This document shows positions 25,152 through 35,509 of a DNA stretch of 64,000 nt, piece after piece (the stretch's first letter is position 1; the number at the start of each line of letters is the position of its first letter). Both the position numbers and the translations under genes were made by a program. This DNA is from Candidatus Cloacimonadota bacterium (GTDB lineage: Bacteria; Cloacimonadota; Cloacimonadia; Cloacimonadales; TCS61): positions 1 to 64,000 of the forward strand of contig JASUTE010000002.1 of the NCBI GenBank assembly GCA_030445745.1, read 5' to 3'. The notes under the pieces were generated by a model. The model was not told the origin of the DNA. It did not search any database and was given only the letters and a program-made list of their open reading frames with translations.

Positions 25152-25484
25152 ATGCAGATCATAAAAAAACAAAATGAATTTAAGCAAATTTATCAGAAAC
25201 ATGAGAAATTAGAAGGAAAATACTTCCTATTTTTTTATCAGAAAATACCTGAAGATCTTTTTAAAGTTGGAATAGTTGTAAACAAAAAAGTTGGAAAAGC
25301 GGTTGTGCGCAATAAAATTCGCAGAAGAATTAAAGCTTTTTTTCAGCAAAATCAACAAAAATTACCTGAGAAAATTAGACTTTTGATAATAGCCAAGTGG
25401 AATTCTGGCAAAGCTACTTGGCAGGAAATTTGTGATGACATTGCCAGAGGATTACAGAAAATAGCAGATGAAAATCTTGAATAA
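25152..25484 (+). CDS. rnpA: RNase P protein component
   Basis: A 110-aa basic protein that helps RNase P RNA bind precursor tRNA. The family signature is VNKKVGKAVVRNKIRRRIKA, preceded by FKVGIVV. The N-terminus is short and the opening KKQNEFKQIYQKHEKLEGKY replaces the usual RL..F. It starts 3 nt after the rpmH stop codon and overlaps yidD by 17 nt. Its RNA partner is encoded 4 kb away on the opposite strand. Confidence 0.95.
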   Translation: MQIIKKQNEFKQIYQKHEKLEGKYFLFFYQKIPEDLFKVGIVVNKKVGKAVVRNKIRRRIKAFFQQNQQKLPEKIRLLIIAKWNSGKATWQEICDDIARGLQKIADENLE

Positions 25485-25686
25485 AATGGTTATTGTGCTT
25501 ATAGGGTTTTATCGTAAAGCGATATCGCCCTATTTCCCAGATACCTGCAGGTTTACACCCACTTGCAGCAAATATGCTTCTCAGGCATTTCATAAATACA
25601 GTTTTTTTAAAGCTCTGAAGCTTTCGGTTTTGCGAATTTTAAAATGTCATCCCTTTCATGCGGGTGGCAACGACCCTCTTCCCTAA
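25468..25686 (+). CDS. yidD: Membrane protein insertion efficiency factor YidD
   Basis: A 72-aa protein matching YidD: GFYRKAISPYFPDTCRFTPT, then CSKYASQAF, and the ending KCHPFHAGGNDPLP. Three conserved cysteines are present. YidD assists insertion of membrane proteins by YidC, whose gene follows 21 nt later. The gene overlaps the rnpA 3' end by 17 nt. Confidence 0.95.
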   Translation: MKILNKMVIVLIGFYRKAISPYFPDTCRFTPTCSKYASQAFHKYSFFKALKLSVLRILKCHPFHAGGNDPLP

Positions 25687-25707
25687 CTATTCTTAAAGGA
25701 GAAAACC

Positions 25708-27321
25708 TTGGATAAAAGAACCTTAGTAGCCTTGCTATTGATTTTAGTAGTATTTTGGATCAGTAGTGAATACCTGTGGAACCCGGTACAGACAACCCAA
25801 CCAAGCCCAGTAAACCAAAACCCAACACCAGCCCAAAAGCAAAAACAACCAACAGAACCAGATTTTACTACCCAACAAAGTAGCAATAGAATATCCTCTC
25901 AAGCGCAAAAGCACGAAACAAAAGAGCCTGAGAAAGAAATTCCTGTTAACAACAATATTGTTTTGGAAAACGACTTTATAAAAGTGAGCTTTTCTAACAA
26001 AGGGGCGGTGCTAAACAAAGCGATTTTAAAAAATTATAAACAGAGTGATGGAGAAACCCCAGTAAATCTGATACCGCCAGGCCAAACAGCACTAAATGTG
26101 GAATTGGCAACTGTTTATAATATTAATTTAGAAGAAGAAGTATTTGAGTATGAGAAGCAACCGAATGAGGTTATTTTTTACACTACCACAGAACAAGGGC
26201 GGTTTGAAAAACGTTTTTATTTAGTAGAAAACTACCATCTGAACATGGAGTTAATGGTAGAAAGCCAGCAGGAAATCGGTTCCTATAATATTTGGATAGA
26301 CAGCGGTATCGCTGATACTGAAGAATACCTGAAAATGAAGGATAGCGATTATCGCATCGTGAGCCAAATAGATAACGATATAGAAAAATTTACTCTCCGT
26401 AAATTAGATGAAACCAGAACCGAATCTGGTAATGTAGACTGGGCAGCAGTGCGTTCTAAATATTTTGCCCTGGGAATCATTCCTGATGAACTTGTTATTG
26501 TTAATCAACTGCAGGCATATCAAACTAACGAGAGTCCTGCCTTGAGATTAACAGCCCGCATAAACCGTTATCAATTCCAACACAATTATCAGCTTTATCT
26601 GGGTCCACTGGTAAATAAATATCTAACCCCATTGGGAAATGGTTTCGAGAAAATTCAAGAGGGGCAAGGTATTCTTAAACCTATCAGCAGCGTTTTTAAA
26701 TGGTTTTTAAATACGCTGGGCTCCGTAATTCCCAATTATGGCATCAATATCATTATTTTTGCGCTTGTGCTCAAGTTCATCCTCTATCCATTGACCCATA
26801 AAAGTTTTGAATCTACTTCTAAAATGCAAAAAGTGCAACCCCGGATGCGAGAATTACAGGCTAAATACAAGAATGACCCCCAAAAAATGAATTTAGAACT
26901 AAGAAAATTGTACAAAGAAGAGGGAGTTAACCCCCTGGGGGGTTGTTTACCACTACTATTGCAAATGCCCATTTTCTTTGCCTTGTACCCGGTACTACGT
27001 TACTCTATCACTTTAAGACAGAGCGAATTTTTGTGGCTGCAAGACCTTTCGGAACCAGATAAAACACTTATTCTTCCAATTGTAATGGCTGTTTTCATGT
27101 TTGTACAACAAAAGCTAATGCAGCCTAGTAAAACGGATACCGAAAACATGGATGAAAAACAACAAGCCCAGCAACAAAGCCAAAAAATGATGATGTATGT
27201 GATGCCTGTTATCATGTTTTTCATCTTTAGAGGCCTGCCAGCCGGCTTGGTTCTGTATTGGACAGTTTTCAATATTATGTCTATATTCCAACAGTATTTT
27301 ATTAGAAAGAAATTTAACTAA
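25708..27321 (+). CDS. yidC: Membrane protein insertase YidC
   Basis: Inserts and folds inner-membrane proteins with or without Sec. The start is TTG at 25708, supported by AAAGGAG at 25696-25702 and by the family N-terminus MDKRTLVALLLILVVFW. The 537-aa protein has the Gram-negative layout: N-terminal anchor, a Pro/Gln/Thr-rich linker, a large periplasmic beta domain (to about residue 330) and the conserved five-helix core with YPLTHKSFESTSKMQKVQP, NPLGGCLPLLLQMPIFFALY and a C-terminal FRGLPAGLVLYWTVFNIMS. The C-tail is short (RKKFN). Confidence 0.97.
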   Translation: MDKRTLVALLLILVVFWISSEYLWNPVQTTQPSPVNQNPTPAQKQKQPTEPDFTTQQSSNRISSQAQKHETKEPEKEIPVNNNIVLENDFIKVSFSNKGAVLNKAILKNYKQSDGETPVNLIPPGQTALNVELATVYNINLEEEVFEYEKQPNEVIFYTTTEQGRFEKRFYLVENYHLNMELMVESQQEIGSYNIWIDSGIADTEEYLKMKDSDYRIVSQIDNDIEKFTLRKLDETRTESGNVDWAAVRSKYFALGIIPDELVIVNQLQAYQTNESPALRLTARINRYQFQHNYQLYLGPLVNKYLTPLGNGFEKIQEGQGILKPISSVFKWFLNTLGSVIPNYGINIIIFALVLKFILYPLTHKSFESTSKMQKVQPRMRELQAKYKNDPQKMNLELRKLYKEEGVNPLGGCLPLLLQMPIFFALYPVLRYSITLRQSEFLWLQDLSEPDKTLILPIVMAVFMFVQQKLMQPSKTDTENMDEKQQAQQQSQKMMMYVMPVIMFFIFRGLPAGLVLYWTVFNIMSIFQQYFIRKKFN

Positions 27322-27335
27322 ATGAGGATCTGAAA

Positions 27336-27995
27336 ATGAAAACTATTGTAAAAACTGGAAAATCTACATCAGCGATTATTGCTGAATTTATGCAAGAAAA
27401 CAATGTAAATATGGAAAACTTCAAGTTTGAAGTTCTTGATGAGGGTTCTAAAGGATTTTTGAATATTTTTGCTGGTAAACCAACTAAGATCAAATTTCTT
27501 CTCCCCGATGTAGAAGAGAAAATCAAGGAGTACACCGAAACTGTTTTAAAGCTTATGAACATCAATTATGGACAGATAGATATTCAAAAATTGGGAAAAG
27601 ATACCTACAAAATCGATATTAACAAAGTGGAAGATGCTGGTTTTCTCATAGGAAAAGAAGGTAAACTGCTAAATAGTGTGCAACACCTTTTAAACCAAAT
27701 GATAAACAAATATGAAAAACGCGCTTTGAAACTTAATTTTGATGTAGACAACTACCGCGATAGACGTAAAAATGCACTTTTAGATAAAGTGAAAAATATC
27801 GCTGATAAAGTAAAAAATCACGGAAAAAGCATCACCCTTGAACCACTACCCGCTTCCCACAGAAGACTAGTACACCAGTTTATAGAAAAAGACAAACAAG
27901 TACGCACCATGACAATTGGCGATGGACATACGAAAAGAATTGTGATTATGCCAGCCAAAAACAATAAACGTGGTTCCAAACCAAAAAGTAATTAA
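27336..27995 (+). CDS. jag: Jag/KhpB RNA-binding protein
   Basis: A 219-aa protein with the three Jag parts. The Jag-N domain is at about residues 1-50 (GSKGFLNIFAGKPTKIKFLL), a KH-II-like domain at about 75-140 (DAGFLIGKEGKLLNSVQHLL) and a C-terminal R3H domain (LEPLPASHRRLVHQFIEKD). It binds RNA and in Firmicutes affects cell elongation. It follows yidC by 14 nt, as in many genomes. The usual next gene mnmE/trmE is absent; an MBL hydrolase overlaps the 3' end by 26 nt instead. Confidence 0.94.
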   Translation: MKTIVKTGKSTSAIIAEFMQENNVNMENFKFEVLDEGSKGFLNIFAGKPTKIKFLLPDVEEKIKEYTETVLKLMNINYGQIDIQKLGKDTYKIDINKVEDAGFLIGKEGKLLNSVQHLLNQMINKYEKRALKLNFDVDNYRDRRKNALLDKVKNIADKVKNHGKSITLEPLPASHRRLVHQFIEKDKQVRTMTIGDGHTKRIVIMPAKNNKRGSKPKSN

Positions 27996-28755
27996 GATTT
28001 TCCCAATAAAATCCGGCCATTTTTGGGCAGATGCCGGTTCTGTAATGGGAATTTTGCCCAAATCTCTTTGGCAAGATAAAATCCAAACGGATTCTGAAAA
28101 CAGAGTCCGTTTGGATCTAAACCAATTACTTATTCAAACTCCAAATCTGAATATCTTGGTTGATACCGGACTGGGAGATATCGTTCCAGCTAAAATACAA
28201 CACCGCCTGCAGTTTCATATAGAGCCCCTGGAATTGCAGCTACAAAAACTTGATCTATACCCAGATAATATCGACATTGTGCTACTCACTCATCTGCATT
28301 ACGATCATGCTGCGGGAGTTTTTAAGAAAAATGGCGAACTTAAATTTAAAAATGCCCAACATTTTGTGCAAAAGAAGGAATGGCTGGCTGCAAACGACAA
28401 AACCGGAGTTGATGCTACTTCCTACAAAAATGATTTTTCTAAATTGGAAAAAACAGGCCAACTACAGCTGATAAATGGCCATTTCCAACTAACACCCAAA
28501 ATAAGACTTGAATTGGTGAAAGGTCACTCGGCTGGCTTACAAGTGGTTCGTATTGAAACAGAAAAGGGATTGACTTATTTTGCCTCCGACCTGTTTCCAC
28601 TTTTCGTACACAAAACTGCTCCGATAACAGCTGCAGCAGACATTTGCAGACAACAAGTTTACCAGGCTAAAAAACAGAAGCTAAAGGAGCTTCGCAAACA
28701 TGGCGGTCGGCTTTACTTTGGTCATCAGCCTGGAAAAAACTACTTAGATTTTTAG
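27970..28755 (+). CDS. Metallo-beta-lactamase-fold hydrolase
   Basis: A 261-aa MBL-superfamily protein. The metal motif LLTHLHYDHAAG gives HxHxDH. NILVDTGLGD precedes it, and the later ligands are in VKGHSAGLQVVRIET (His), TYFASDLFP (Asp) and YFGHQPG (His). This arrangement is closest to the lactonase/YtnP-like branch, but the substrate is unknown. Translation seems to start at GTG 27970, inside jag; there is no better start before the conserved FPIKSGHFWADAGSVMG. The long overlap suggests coupling to jag. Confidence 0.85.
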   Translation: MVPNQKVIKIFPIKSGHFWADAGSVMGILPKSLWQDKIQTDSENRVRLDLNQLLIQTPNLNILVDTGLGDIVPAKIQHRLQFHIEPLELQLQKLDLYPDNIDIVLLTHLHYDHAAGVFKKNGELKFKNAQHFVQKKEWLAANDKTGVDATSYKNDFSKLEKTGQLQLINGHFQLTPKIRLELVKGHSAGLQVVRIETEKGLTYFASDLFPLFVHKTAPITAAADICRQQVYQAKKQKLKELRKHGGRLYFGHQPGKNYLDF

Positions 28756-28757
28756 TT

Positions 28758-30290
28758 CTACTCCCAAAATTTCCTGTCTAAACTACGATATTGTACCGCC
28801 TCGCTAATGTGACTGGTAGATATATTCTTGGCACCTTCCAAATCGGCAATGGTACGAGAAACTTTTAAGATTCTATCGTAAGCACGTGCTGAAAGTCCCA
28901 TTTTCTCCATAGCCATTTTTAAAAGATTTTTGCCATCTTGATCTAACTTACAATATTTGCGAATCTGTTTGGAACTCATTTGCGAATTACTATAAATTTT
29001 CTCTTGGGAAAAGCGCTGCAGTTGAATTTGCCGAGCTGCATTCACTCTTTTACGAATATCGGCCGATTTTTCTCCGGTAGGTAAAGAACTTAGTTCGTCA
29101 TATTCCACTGCCTGTACTTCCACATGAATATCTATACGATCGAGTAAAGGACCGGAAATTTTAGCTCGATACCTTTGAATACTTGAAATTGAACAGGAAC
29201 AAGTATGTCCTTTCACTTCTGCTCCATAATAGCCGCAAGGACAAGGATTCATAGAAGCTACCAGCATAAATTTTGCTGGAAATTCCAAACTCTGAGTAGC
29301 ACGAGAAATCGTTACAACTTCATCTTCCAAAGGTTGGCGTAAAACTTCCAGAACATTCTTCTTAAATTCAGGAAGTTCATCTAGGAAAAGCACTCCGTTG
29401 TGGGCTAAAGAAACTTCTCCCGGTTTAGGATAGCTGCCGCCGCCAATCAAAGCCACATCGCTAATAGTATGGTGTGGAGAACGAAAAGGCCGTCTATTCA
29501 CAATTCCTTTCTCATTAAGACCAGCCACAGAATGAATTTTAGTTGTCTCTAATGCCTCTTCCAAAACCATTTGTGGTAAAATAGTGGGAATCCGCCTCGC
29601 TAACATAGTTTTTCCAGCTCCAGGTGGACCAATCATGAGCACGTTGTGTCCACCAGCTGCAGCTACTTCCAGAGCTCTTTTTATTTGAAACTGCCCTTTT
29701 ACATCGAACATATCTACTGTTTCTTGGTTCAAATTGGCAAAAATTTCCTCTTTGTCCACCTTCAGAGGTTCGATTTCGCTAACTCCTTCCAAGAAATTAA
29801 CTGCTTCATTAAGCGAAGTTACTGGGAAAACATCTAAGCCATCTATAACAGCTGCTTCTTCAGCATTTTCGTATGGTAGAATTATCCCATCCAATTCATC
29901 GCGCCAGGCAGCAATAGCTATTGGAAGAACTCCCCGGATAGGCCTCACATTTCCATCCAGGGAAAGTTCACCAATGAGTGCAAATTTTTCCAACTTCTCA
30001 GTTTTTATCTGATGGGAAGCATCTAGTAAGGAAATTGCTGTGGGTAAATCTAACGCTACTCCATCTTTCTTGATATCTGCTGGTGCTAAATTCACCGTGT
30101 AATTATGACTGGGAAACTTAAATCCTGAATTTTTGATTGCTGCTGAAACTCTGTCACGACTCTCTTTTACCGAACTGGAAGGTAACCCAACAATAGAAAA
30201 TTTGAATAACCCACCCTTGATATCTGCTTCCACGGTTATTTGCTGTGCATCTATACCCTGAATGGCATAGGAAATAGTTTTTCCAAACAT
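28758..30290 (-). CDS. YifB/ComM-family Mg-chelatase-like AAA+ ATPase
   Basis: A 510-aa protein of the YifB (ComM) family. The N-terminal ChlI-like Lon-protease-related fold holds [16 protein letters not shown] and PTAISLL. The AAA+ module has [15 protein letters not shown] (Walker A) and [10 protein letters not shown] (Walker B), then [12 protein letters not shown], and ends with the Mg-chelatase C-terminal helices [20 protein letters not shown]. ComM is a branch-migrating helicase in natural transformation of some Gram-negatives; ComF at 49.7 kb is another competence-type gene. It lies 11 nt downstream of the lamin-tail exoprotein gene. Confidence 0.93.
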   Translation of the reverse strand: MFGKTISYAIQGIDAQQITVEADIKGGLFKFSIVGLPSSSVKESRDRVSAAIKNSGFKFPSHNYTVNLAPADIKKDGVALDLPTAISLLDASHQIKTEKLEKFALIGELSLDGNVRPIRGVLPIAIAAWRDELDGIILPYENAEEAAVIDGLDVFPVTSLNEAVNFLEGVSEIEPLKVDKEEIFANLNQETVDMFDVKGQFQIKRALEVAAAGGHNVLMIGPPGAGKTMLARRIPTILPQMVLEEALETTKIHSVAGLNEKGIVNRRPFRSPHHTISDVALIGGGSYPKPGEVSLAHNGVLFLDELPEFKKNVLEVLRQPLEDEVVTISRATQSLEFPAKFMLVASMNPCPCGYYGAEVKGHTCSCSISSIQRYRAKISGPLLDRIDIHVEVQAVEYDELSSLPTGEKSADIRKRVNAARQIQLQRFSQEKIYSNSQMSSKQIRKYCKLDQDGKNLLKMAMEKMGLSARAYDRILKVSRTIADLEGAKNISTSHISEAVQYRSLDRKFWE

Positions 30291-30301
30291 AATTATCTCC
30301 T

Positions 30302-32689
30302 CTATTTTGCTATTGTTATCGTTTTGGTTTTACTATAAACTTTTTCATTTTCCAATCCTGTAGCTTCAAACAAAATAATATACAAACCTACAGAGATTAT
30401 TTTGCCCTCTTTATTGCGCCCATCCCAAACTATCTCACCTCTGGCTGCTACTAAATCTTGATCTTTAACCACTCTGATAAGGCGTCCTTTTAAATCAAAA
30501 ATACGCATTGTGACCTGGCTGATTTTTTCTGGTAAGTTATAGTAAATAATAGTTCGCTCGCCTTCTGCTGGGCAAAAGGGATTGGGTTTCACTTCTAATT
30601 TAGCTTGGGAAGTAAAAGATTGAGTAAATATGCTGTTTTGGACACCGATAGTATTGCCAAACTCGTTTACACAAGGCCCCCAATTATCTGCTGTAGCTGT
30701 CAGGGTACTGTTTACTCGCTCTGCAGAAACCCCCTTTTTACCATAGTTCCAACTATCTGTATAACTAAGGCTGTCTAATAAATTTAACTGTTGGTCGTAC
30801 AATGTTATCGTCTCACCATTATTTGCCAAGTTTGGAACACCAGTGAAAATACACAAATTGCTTCCATACTGGTTTTGCAACCAATTTACTGCTAGCGAGT
30901 CAGAAGTTACTATCATATATTCATCTGCTGCCGGTTGTACCCAAAAACTATCTTGATTGCATACTACTAACAAGCTATCCCAATCCTCGATGATATAGTT
31001 TTGCTTCAATTCTATCCATTCCGGTTCTTCGGGAAATGGGTCGAACATAATTTCGTTAACCACTATCGGTAAGGCGTTTTGATTGTAAAAGCTATAGGCT
31101 GTATCGTTTTCAGGTACTACATCCTGGACAGAATTAACCTGGTATTTAAATACATAATAGCCTTCATTAGGTAAGTTAGAATTAAAAGTAAATTGCAAAC
31201 TATCTTCTATCTCTAAATTAAACTCTTCTAAAAGTTGGAAAGCAGCTGCATTTTGCGCAAGAAAACAGTTTAGCTCGGCATTATTAATTAGATTAAGGCC
31301 AATATTTTTTAGTAAAATGCTATGTTGGAGCTGCTGGTTTTGCAATTGTATAGATGCAGAACAAATAGTTAGGTCGCTGGCAGCGGGTAACACACTGTTG
31401 GCAGCGGCCGGAGTAGCTCCCAATTCTGCTAAAGACGGTAACCACTGTATTTCTTCATCAGAGTATGGGTTCACTCTCTCCAAGCTATTTCCCTCAGTTT
31501 CACCTGAACCTTCATAGAACATGCTGTCTAAAATTGTTTGGCAATCATCTTTAATTACCAAATTTTCTTCTCCATTATTCAGAGTTGTCCAAGTATTTGC
31601 CTGAATCACTTTGGAAGAATCTAGCGAATTATAGATAGATAAGAGTTCAGCTTTATTTTCACTTACTACCGCATAATCATAAATATTTCCCCTAAACTCT
31701 ATTTCTCTCTCTGCAGCATCGATTATCCGCAAGTTATCCACATTGTATTCACAACCATCTCGCACGTATAGTTCAAGCCATTCAGGTTCATTTTCGCTTG
31801 GATCAAACATTACCTCGTTGATGATAATGGGTGAGCTTTGAAAAATTAGGGACGCGGTGGATATATTATTTTCTAAGTTGCTATCCTGTAGATAGTTAAG
31901 CTCTGCAGTGAAGTAGTAATACCCTGATTCATCAACAAAAAATACCTGCTCAAAAATATAAGACTCTCCTGCCGATATTTCAGGTAAGGTAACCTCTTCA
32001 GTACTCAACTGATTACATCTAATTTCCAGTGAAGCTTGGTAGTTATCCACAGGCTGTGTGGATAAGTTTATAACTTCTAGCTGTAATTGAAGTTGCCCCT
32101 CATTTTGTTCAATTTGTAAAACTTCAACAGCCAAATCTATAGGATAGAAATTGGCAGAGCCAGGAGTTGGATCTTCACATTCAAACAAATCTTCCTGACA
32201 ATTATCGGTATCGACTCCATTTTCTTTCCGAGCTAAGCTGTTACCGGCTTTCACATCAGGAGCAAAATTTTGACCAGGTTGGAATAAATCACTTGGTAAT
32301 TCATTACTGTTAGGTGCATCATACAGAAAGGTATCAGTATAATCTCCAGAAGATGAAAGTAAGCGTACACCATCGGTACAACTTCCGCCATTTTGCAATG
32401 ATAGGTTGGTAATAATATCAGCTTCATCAACGTTGTTTTCACCAATCAGTAAAAAAGAGTGCGCTTCCAATGTATAGCTAGGAAAAGTATAAAAATTTTC
32501 AAATTGTGAACCAGCTTTTTGCAGCTGCCAACCTTGTAATTGTAGGTTGGTATCTGCATTGTTGTATAGTTCTATCCACTCGTAGCCGGAATCTGCTCCT
32601 TCCGGATCGTACAAAATTTCATTTATCACAACTTCTGCACTTAACCAACTCACAATCACGGTCACCATAATAATTACAGTGGTTTTCAT
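30302..32689 (-). CDS. Secreted protein with three lamin-tail domains and a FlgD-like C-terminus
   Basis: A 795-aa exported protein. I prefer ATG 32689, preceded by GGGAGAG, over an in-frame TTG at 32710. After a signal peptide (ending WLSAE) come three lamin-tail domains, each opening with the same pattern: [20 protein letters not shown], then [20 protein letters not shown], then [25 protein letters not shown]-like Ig domains separate them. The C-terminus ([20 protein letters not shown], then [18 protein letters not shown]) is the FlgD-Ig/type-IX-like sorting region common in FCB-group exoproteins. Likely surface adhesion or nuclease association; the exact role is unknown. Confidence 0.9.
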   Translation of the reverse strand: MKTTVIIMVTVIVSWLSAEVVINEILYDPEGADSGYEWIELYNNADTNLQLQGWQLQKAGSQFENFYTFPSYTLEAHSFLLIGENNVDEADIITNLSLQNGGSCTDGVRLLSSSGDYTDTFLYDAPNSNELPSDLFQPGQNFAPDVKAGNSLARKENGVDTDNCQEDLFECEDPTPGSANFYPIDLAVEVLQIEQNEGQLQLQLEVINLSTQPVDNYQASLEIRCNQLSTEEVTLPEISAGESYIFEQVFFVDESGYYYFTAELNYLQDSNLENNISTASLIFQSSPIIINEVMFDPSENEPEWLELYVRDGCEYNVDNLRIIDAAEREIEFRGNIYDYAVVSENKAELLSIYNSLDSSKVIQANTWTTLNNGEENLVIKDDCQTILDSMFYEGSGETEGNSLERVNPYSDEEIQWLPSLAELGATPAAANSVLPAASDLTICSASIQLQNQQLQHSILLKNIGLNLINNAELNCFLAQNAAAFQLLEEFNLEIEDSLQFTFNSNLPNEGYYVFKYQVNSVQDVVPENDTAYSFYNQNALPIVVNEIMFDPFPEEPEWIELKQNYIIEDWDSLLVVCNQDSFWVQPAADEYMIVTSDSLAVNWLQNQYGSNLCIFTGVPNLANNGETITLYDQQLNLLDSLSYTDSWNYGKKGVSAERVNSTLTATADNWGPCVNEFGNTIGVQNSIFTQSFTSQAKLEVKPNPFCPAEGERTIIYYNLPEKISQVTMRIFDLKGRLIRVVKDQDLVAARGEIVWDGRNKEGKIISVGLYIILFEATGLENEKVYSKTKTITIAK

Positions 32690-32747
32690 AAAAACTCTCC
32701 CTATTTCCAAAATTGAAAAAAAGGAGTGTTTAAGGCAAGCAATTTGT

Positions 32748-34265
32748 TCAAAAAGTAAAAATATTTTCTATAATATCGGTAGGAATAACTGAAGCCGCCG
32801 CCCTTTTTTCACAAATTTTTTCAGCTGTTTTTCCCATTAGATAGGAAGCAGCCGCTGCTGCTGGCGCTATTGGTAGATTTTGACCAATGAAGGACGTTAC
32901 TATGCCAGCCAAAACATCTCCACTACCTCCCGTAGCTAAAGCATCATTTCCACTTGTGTTAAATATCAGCTTGTTGTCGTTAGCAAAAATAGAAGTACAG
33001 CTTTTTAGAAGCACGTTTACCTTATATTCCTTAACAAAATTTTGCAATGCTTGCAGAATGTCGATTAGCTCTTCCTTATTGCGCCCAATTAAACGACAGA
33101 ATTCGCCAAGGTGAGGAGTTAATAAAATATTTTTAGTTTTTGCCTTTAGTAATAACTGTGGTTTTTCTGCTAAAATATTTAATCCGTCAGCATCTATTAC
33201 AAGCGGTTTATCCCAATTTTCCAGGATAAACTTCATAATTTTCCTAGTAACAGAATTCACACCTATCCCTGGCCCAATCAAAAGAGAATCCATAGTAAAA
33301 AGTTTTTCTTTAAAATGTTCAAAATCGGTGGAATTCTCTATCTTCTCTTTCCATACTGGCATCTCGTAGGTCATCACTTCCACAAGCTGAGTCTCGAATA
33401 TTTGTTGCATACCTGCGGGATGGAATAGAGTGATGAGTCCGCCACCAGCTCTTAGAGCTGCTCTGCTTGCCATAATAGCTGCGCCAGAAAATCCCGGAGC
33501 TCCAGCTATTATTCCAACTCTTCCATAATGCCCCTTATGATAAAACTGTGAACGGTAAGGAAACTCTACATTATCTTCGGTAACCAAATTAGCCTGGGGC
33601 GGATATTGCTGGTAAAGCCTCTCTGGAATTCCAATATCTATGATCTTTAATTCGCCAGTTGCTATACGGCCTGGCAGTAAAAAATGTCCATATTTCGCTG
33701 CCGCCAAAGTTAGAGTATAGTCAGCGTTTATAGCTATATCAGCAGCTCCTGTATCAGCATCAACCCCGCTGGCAATATCTATGGCAATTTTCAAGGCTTT
33801 TAAATTATTTAAGTCTTCTATCACCTTTGCTCGCCAGCCTTTTACAACTCCCTTGAAACCTATTCCAAAAATCGCATCAATTAAATAATCGTAGCAGGCT
33901 GCTGGTAATTTCAAGTTTTGCCATTCTTCAACCGAATTCACCTCTTCTATCCTAATTTTCAGAGCTCTACATTTCTGATAATTTTCATAAGTTTCTGCAG
34001 ACATCTTAGCAGGTTTTCCCAGTAAAACAATATGTGGTAAATAGCCCCCTTCTTTAAGATAACGAGCAATAACAAATCCGTCTCCTCCATTGTTACCATT
34101 CCCACAACAAATAAGTACATTAGCTTGTGGCAATAGCAAATTCTTTCTGAGATATTCGCTACAGCCACAGCCAGCATTCTCCATTAGTGTTGCACTGGGA
34201 ATTCCAACTTTTCCCATGGTATATTTATCAAAGAAATACATCTCCTGCCGATTTAAAATATTCAT
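32748..34265 (-). CDS. nnr: Bifunctional NAD(P)H-hydrate epimerase / ADP-dependent dehydratase
   Basis: Repairs hydrated NADH and NADPH. The 505-aa protein fuses both activities. The N-terminal YjeF_N epimerase domain has CCGNGNNGGDGFVIARYL and DAIFGIGFKG. The C-terminal carbohydrate-kinase-like dehydratase has HKGHYGRVGIIAGAPGFSGA, GPGIGVNS, VIDADGLNIL, LTPHLGEFCRL and GSGDVLAGIVTSFIG. The fusion is standard in bacteria. It follows the histidine kinase by 2 nt and is the last gene of the six-gene minus-strand cluster. Confidence 0.95.
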   Translation of the reverse strand: MNILNRQEMYFFDKYTMGKVGIPSATLMENAGCGCSEYLRKNLLLPQANVLICCGNGNNGGDGFVIARYLKEGGYLPHIVLLGKPAKMSAETYENYQKCRALKIRIEEVNSVEEWQNLKLPAACYDYLIDAIFGIGFKGVVKGWRAKVIEDLNNLKALKIAIDIASGVDADTGAADIAINADYTLTLAAAKYGHFLLPGRIATGELKIIDIGIPERLYQQYPPQANLVTEDNVEFPYRSQFYHKGHYGRVGIIAGAPGFSGAAIMASRAALRAGGGLITLFHPAGMQQIFETQLVEVMTYEMPVWKEKIENSTDFEHFKEKLFTMDSLLIGPGIGVNSVTRKIMKFILENWDKPLVIDADGLNILAEKPQLLLKAKTKNILLTPHLGEFCRLIGRNKEELIDILQALQNFVKEYKVNVLLKSCTSIFANDNKLIFNTSGNDALATGGSGDVLAGIVTSFIGQNLPIAPAAAAASYLMGKTAEKICEKRAAASVIPTDIIENIFTF

Positions 34266-34267
34266 AA

Positions 34268-35509
34268 CTACATCCCCTTTATTGGCAAAATTATCTCGAA
34301 AACAGTTCCTTTTCCCACTTCACTTTTCAAAACATGAATGCGGCCTTTGTGATACTCTTCCACAATACGACGTGCCAAACTAAGCCCCAAGCCCCAACCG
34401 CGTTGTTTGCTGGTAATTCCAGGATGAAAGATTTTTTTATACATGCTACGCGGCATGCCAGCGCCTTGATCTTTAATTTGAATATAGAGATAGTGATTTT
34501 TTTGAAATGCTGATATTATTATCTGTCCACTTTTGTTCTTCATAGCATCGATGCTGTTTTTTATCAGATTTTCCAAAGTCCATTTAATTAAATCTGGATC
34601 TAATTTATACATTTTCCCCTGAATTTGGCTGTTAAAGAGTAGTTCTATTTTTTGAGAAACATGCGGAACCAGTTTTTGAAAATTATCCACAGTTTCAGAA
34701 ATTATTTTATGTAAATTTACCTCTTTATGGGAAATAGAAGAACCGACTTTCCCAAACCTGGAGGCAATAAGACGCAGTCTATCCACATCGCTGCGCATAC
34801 TATCCAGTTCGGATTTCACTCTTTGCGTTTGTGCAGGTGGCAGTTTAGCTTCTAAAATATCGATCCAAGCCAATAATGAAGAGGTAGGAGTTCCAAACTG
34901 ATGCGCTGTCTCTTTGGCTAACCCAACCCACAGATAACGCTTTTCTGCTTTGCGAATATTCATATAACCAATAAATCCTATCAAAATAAACAAGATTATA
35001 AGTGGGATTTGAAAATAGGGTATTATTCTTAAATATTTAATTGCTTTTGTTTCACCGTAGAACACATAGCCATAGATAGTGGGATCGGAAGGAGTTAGTT
35101 TGAGTGGAATAACATTATCGTGAGCTTCCATCTTTGCAATTTGTTTCATAACGTAATCTTGCTGCTCTGCATTTAATTCATCAAAATCTTTCTTTTCTAT
35201 TCCAATATTTTCCCAGGAAGCAGGTATTTTTTGGGCATCGGTAAAAACCATAGGAAATTCAATATTTGTGAGAATTTCCTCACGCACGTATTGTCCCAGG
35301 TATTGTTCTACATCCACATTGGTAGGAGCTCCAATATTTTTTGCATATAGATTGGGAATAACTTTTATATCATCTCGCACTTGTTGCAGAACCAATATAT
35401 TGAAAATAGTAAACAGCACTACCAGCAGCATACCACCTGCGAAAACATAGGTAGTTATTGCTTTAATCCCTCGGCTTTTCGGTTGCTTTGGCTTTATTCC
35501 AGATCTCAT
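34268..35509 (-). CDS. Sensor histidine kinase
   Basis: A 413-aa membrane kinase. Two membrane segments (about residues 19-40 and 165-187) bracket an extracytoplasmic region of about 120 residues without a recognisable domain. The H box is WVGLAKETAHQFGTPTSSLL, a variant seen in FCB-group kinases. The ATPase domain has LENLIKNSIDAMKN (N box), IKDQGAGMP (G1) and QRGWGLGLSLARRIVEEYH (G2). The likely partner is the receiver encoded at 37.1-37.5 kb, two genes upstream in the same cluster. The gene overlaps mazG by 47 nt. Confidence 0.92.
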   Translation of the reverse strand: MRSGIKPKQPKSRGIKAITTYVFAGGMLLVVLFTIFNILVLQQVRDDIKVIPNLYAKNIGAPTNVDVEQYLGQYVREEILTNIEFPMVFTDAQKIPASWENIGIEKKDFDELNAEQQDYVMKQIAKMEAHDNVIPLKLTPSDPTIYGYVFYGETKAIKYLRIIPYFQIPLIILFILIGFIGYMNIRKAEKRYLWVGLAKETAHQFGTPTSSLLAWIDILEAKLPPAQTQRVKSELDSMRSDVDRLRLIASRFGKVGSSISHKEVNLHKIISETVDNFQKLVPHVSQKIELLFNSQIQGKMYKLDPDLIKWTLENLIKNSIDAMKNKSGQIIISAFQKNHYLYIQIKDQGAGMPRSMYKKIFHPGITSKQRGWGLGLSLARRIVEEYHKGRIHVLKSEVGKGTVFEIILPIKGM

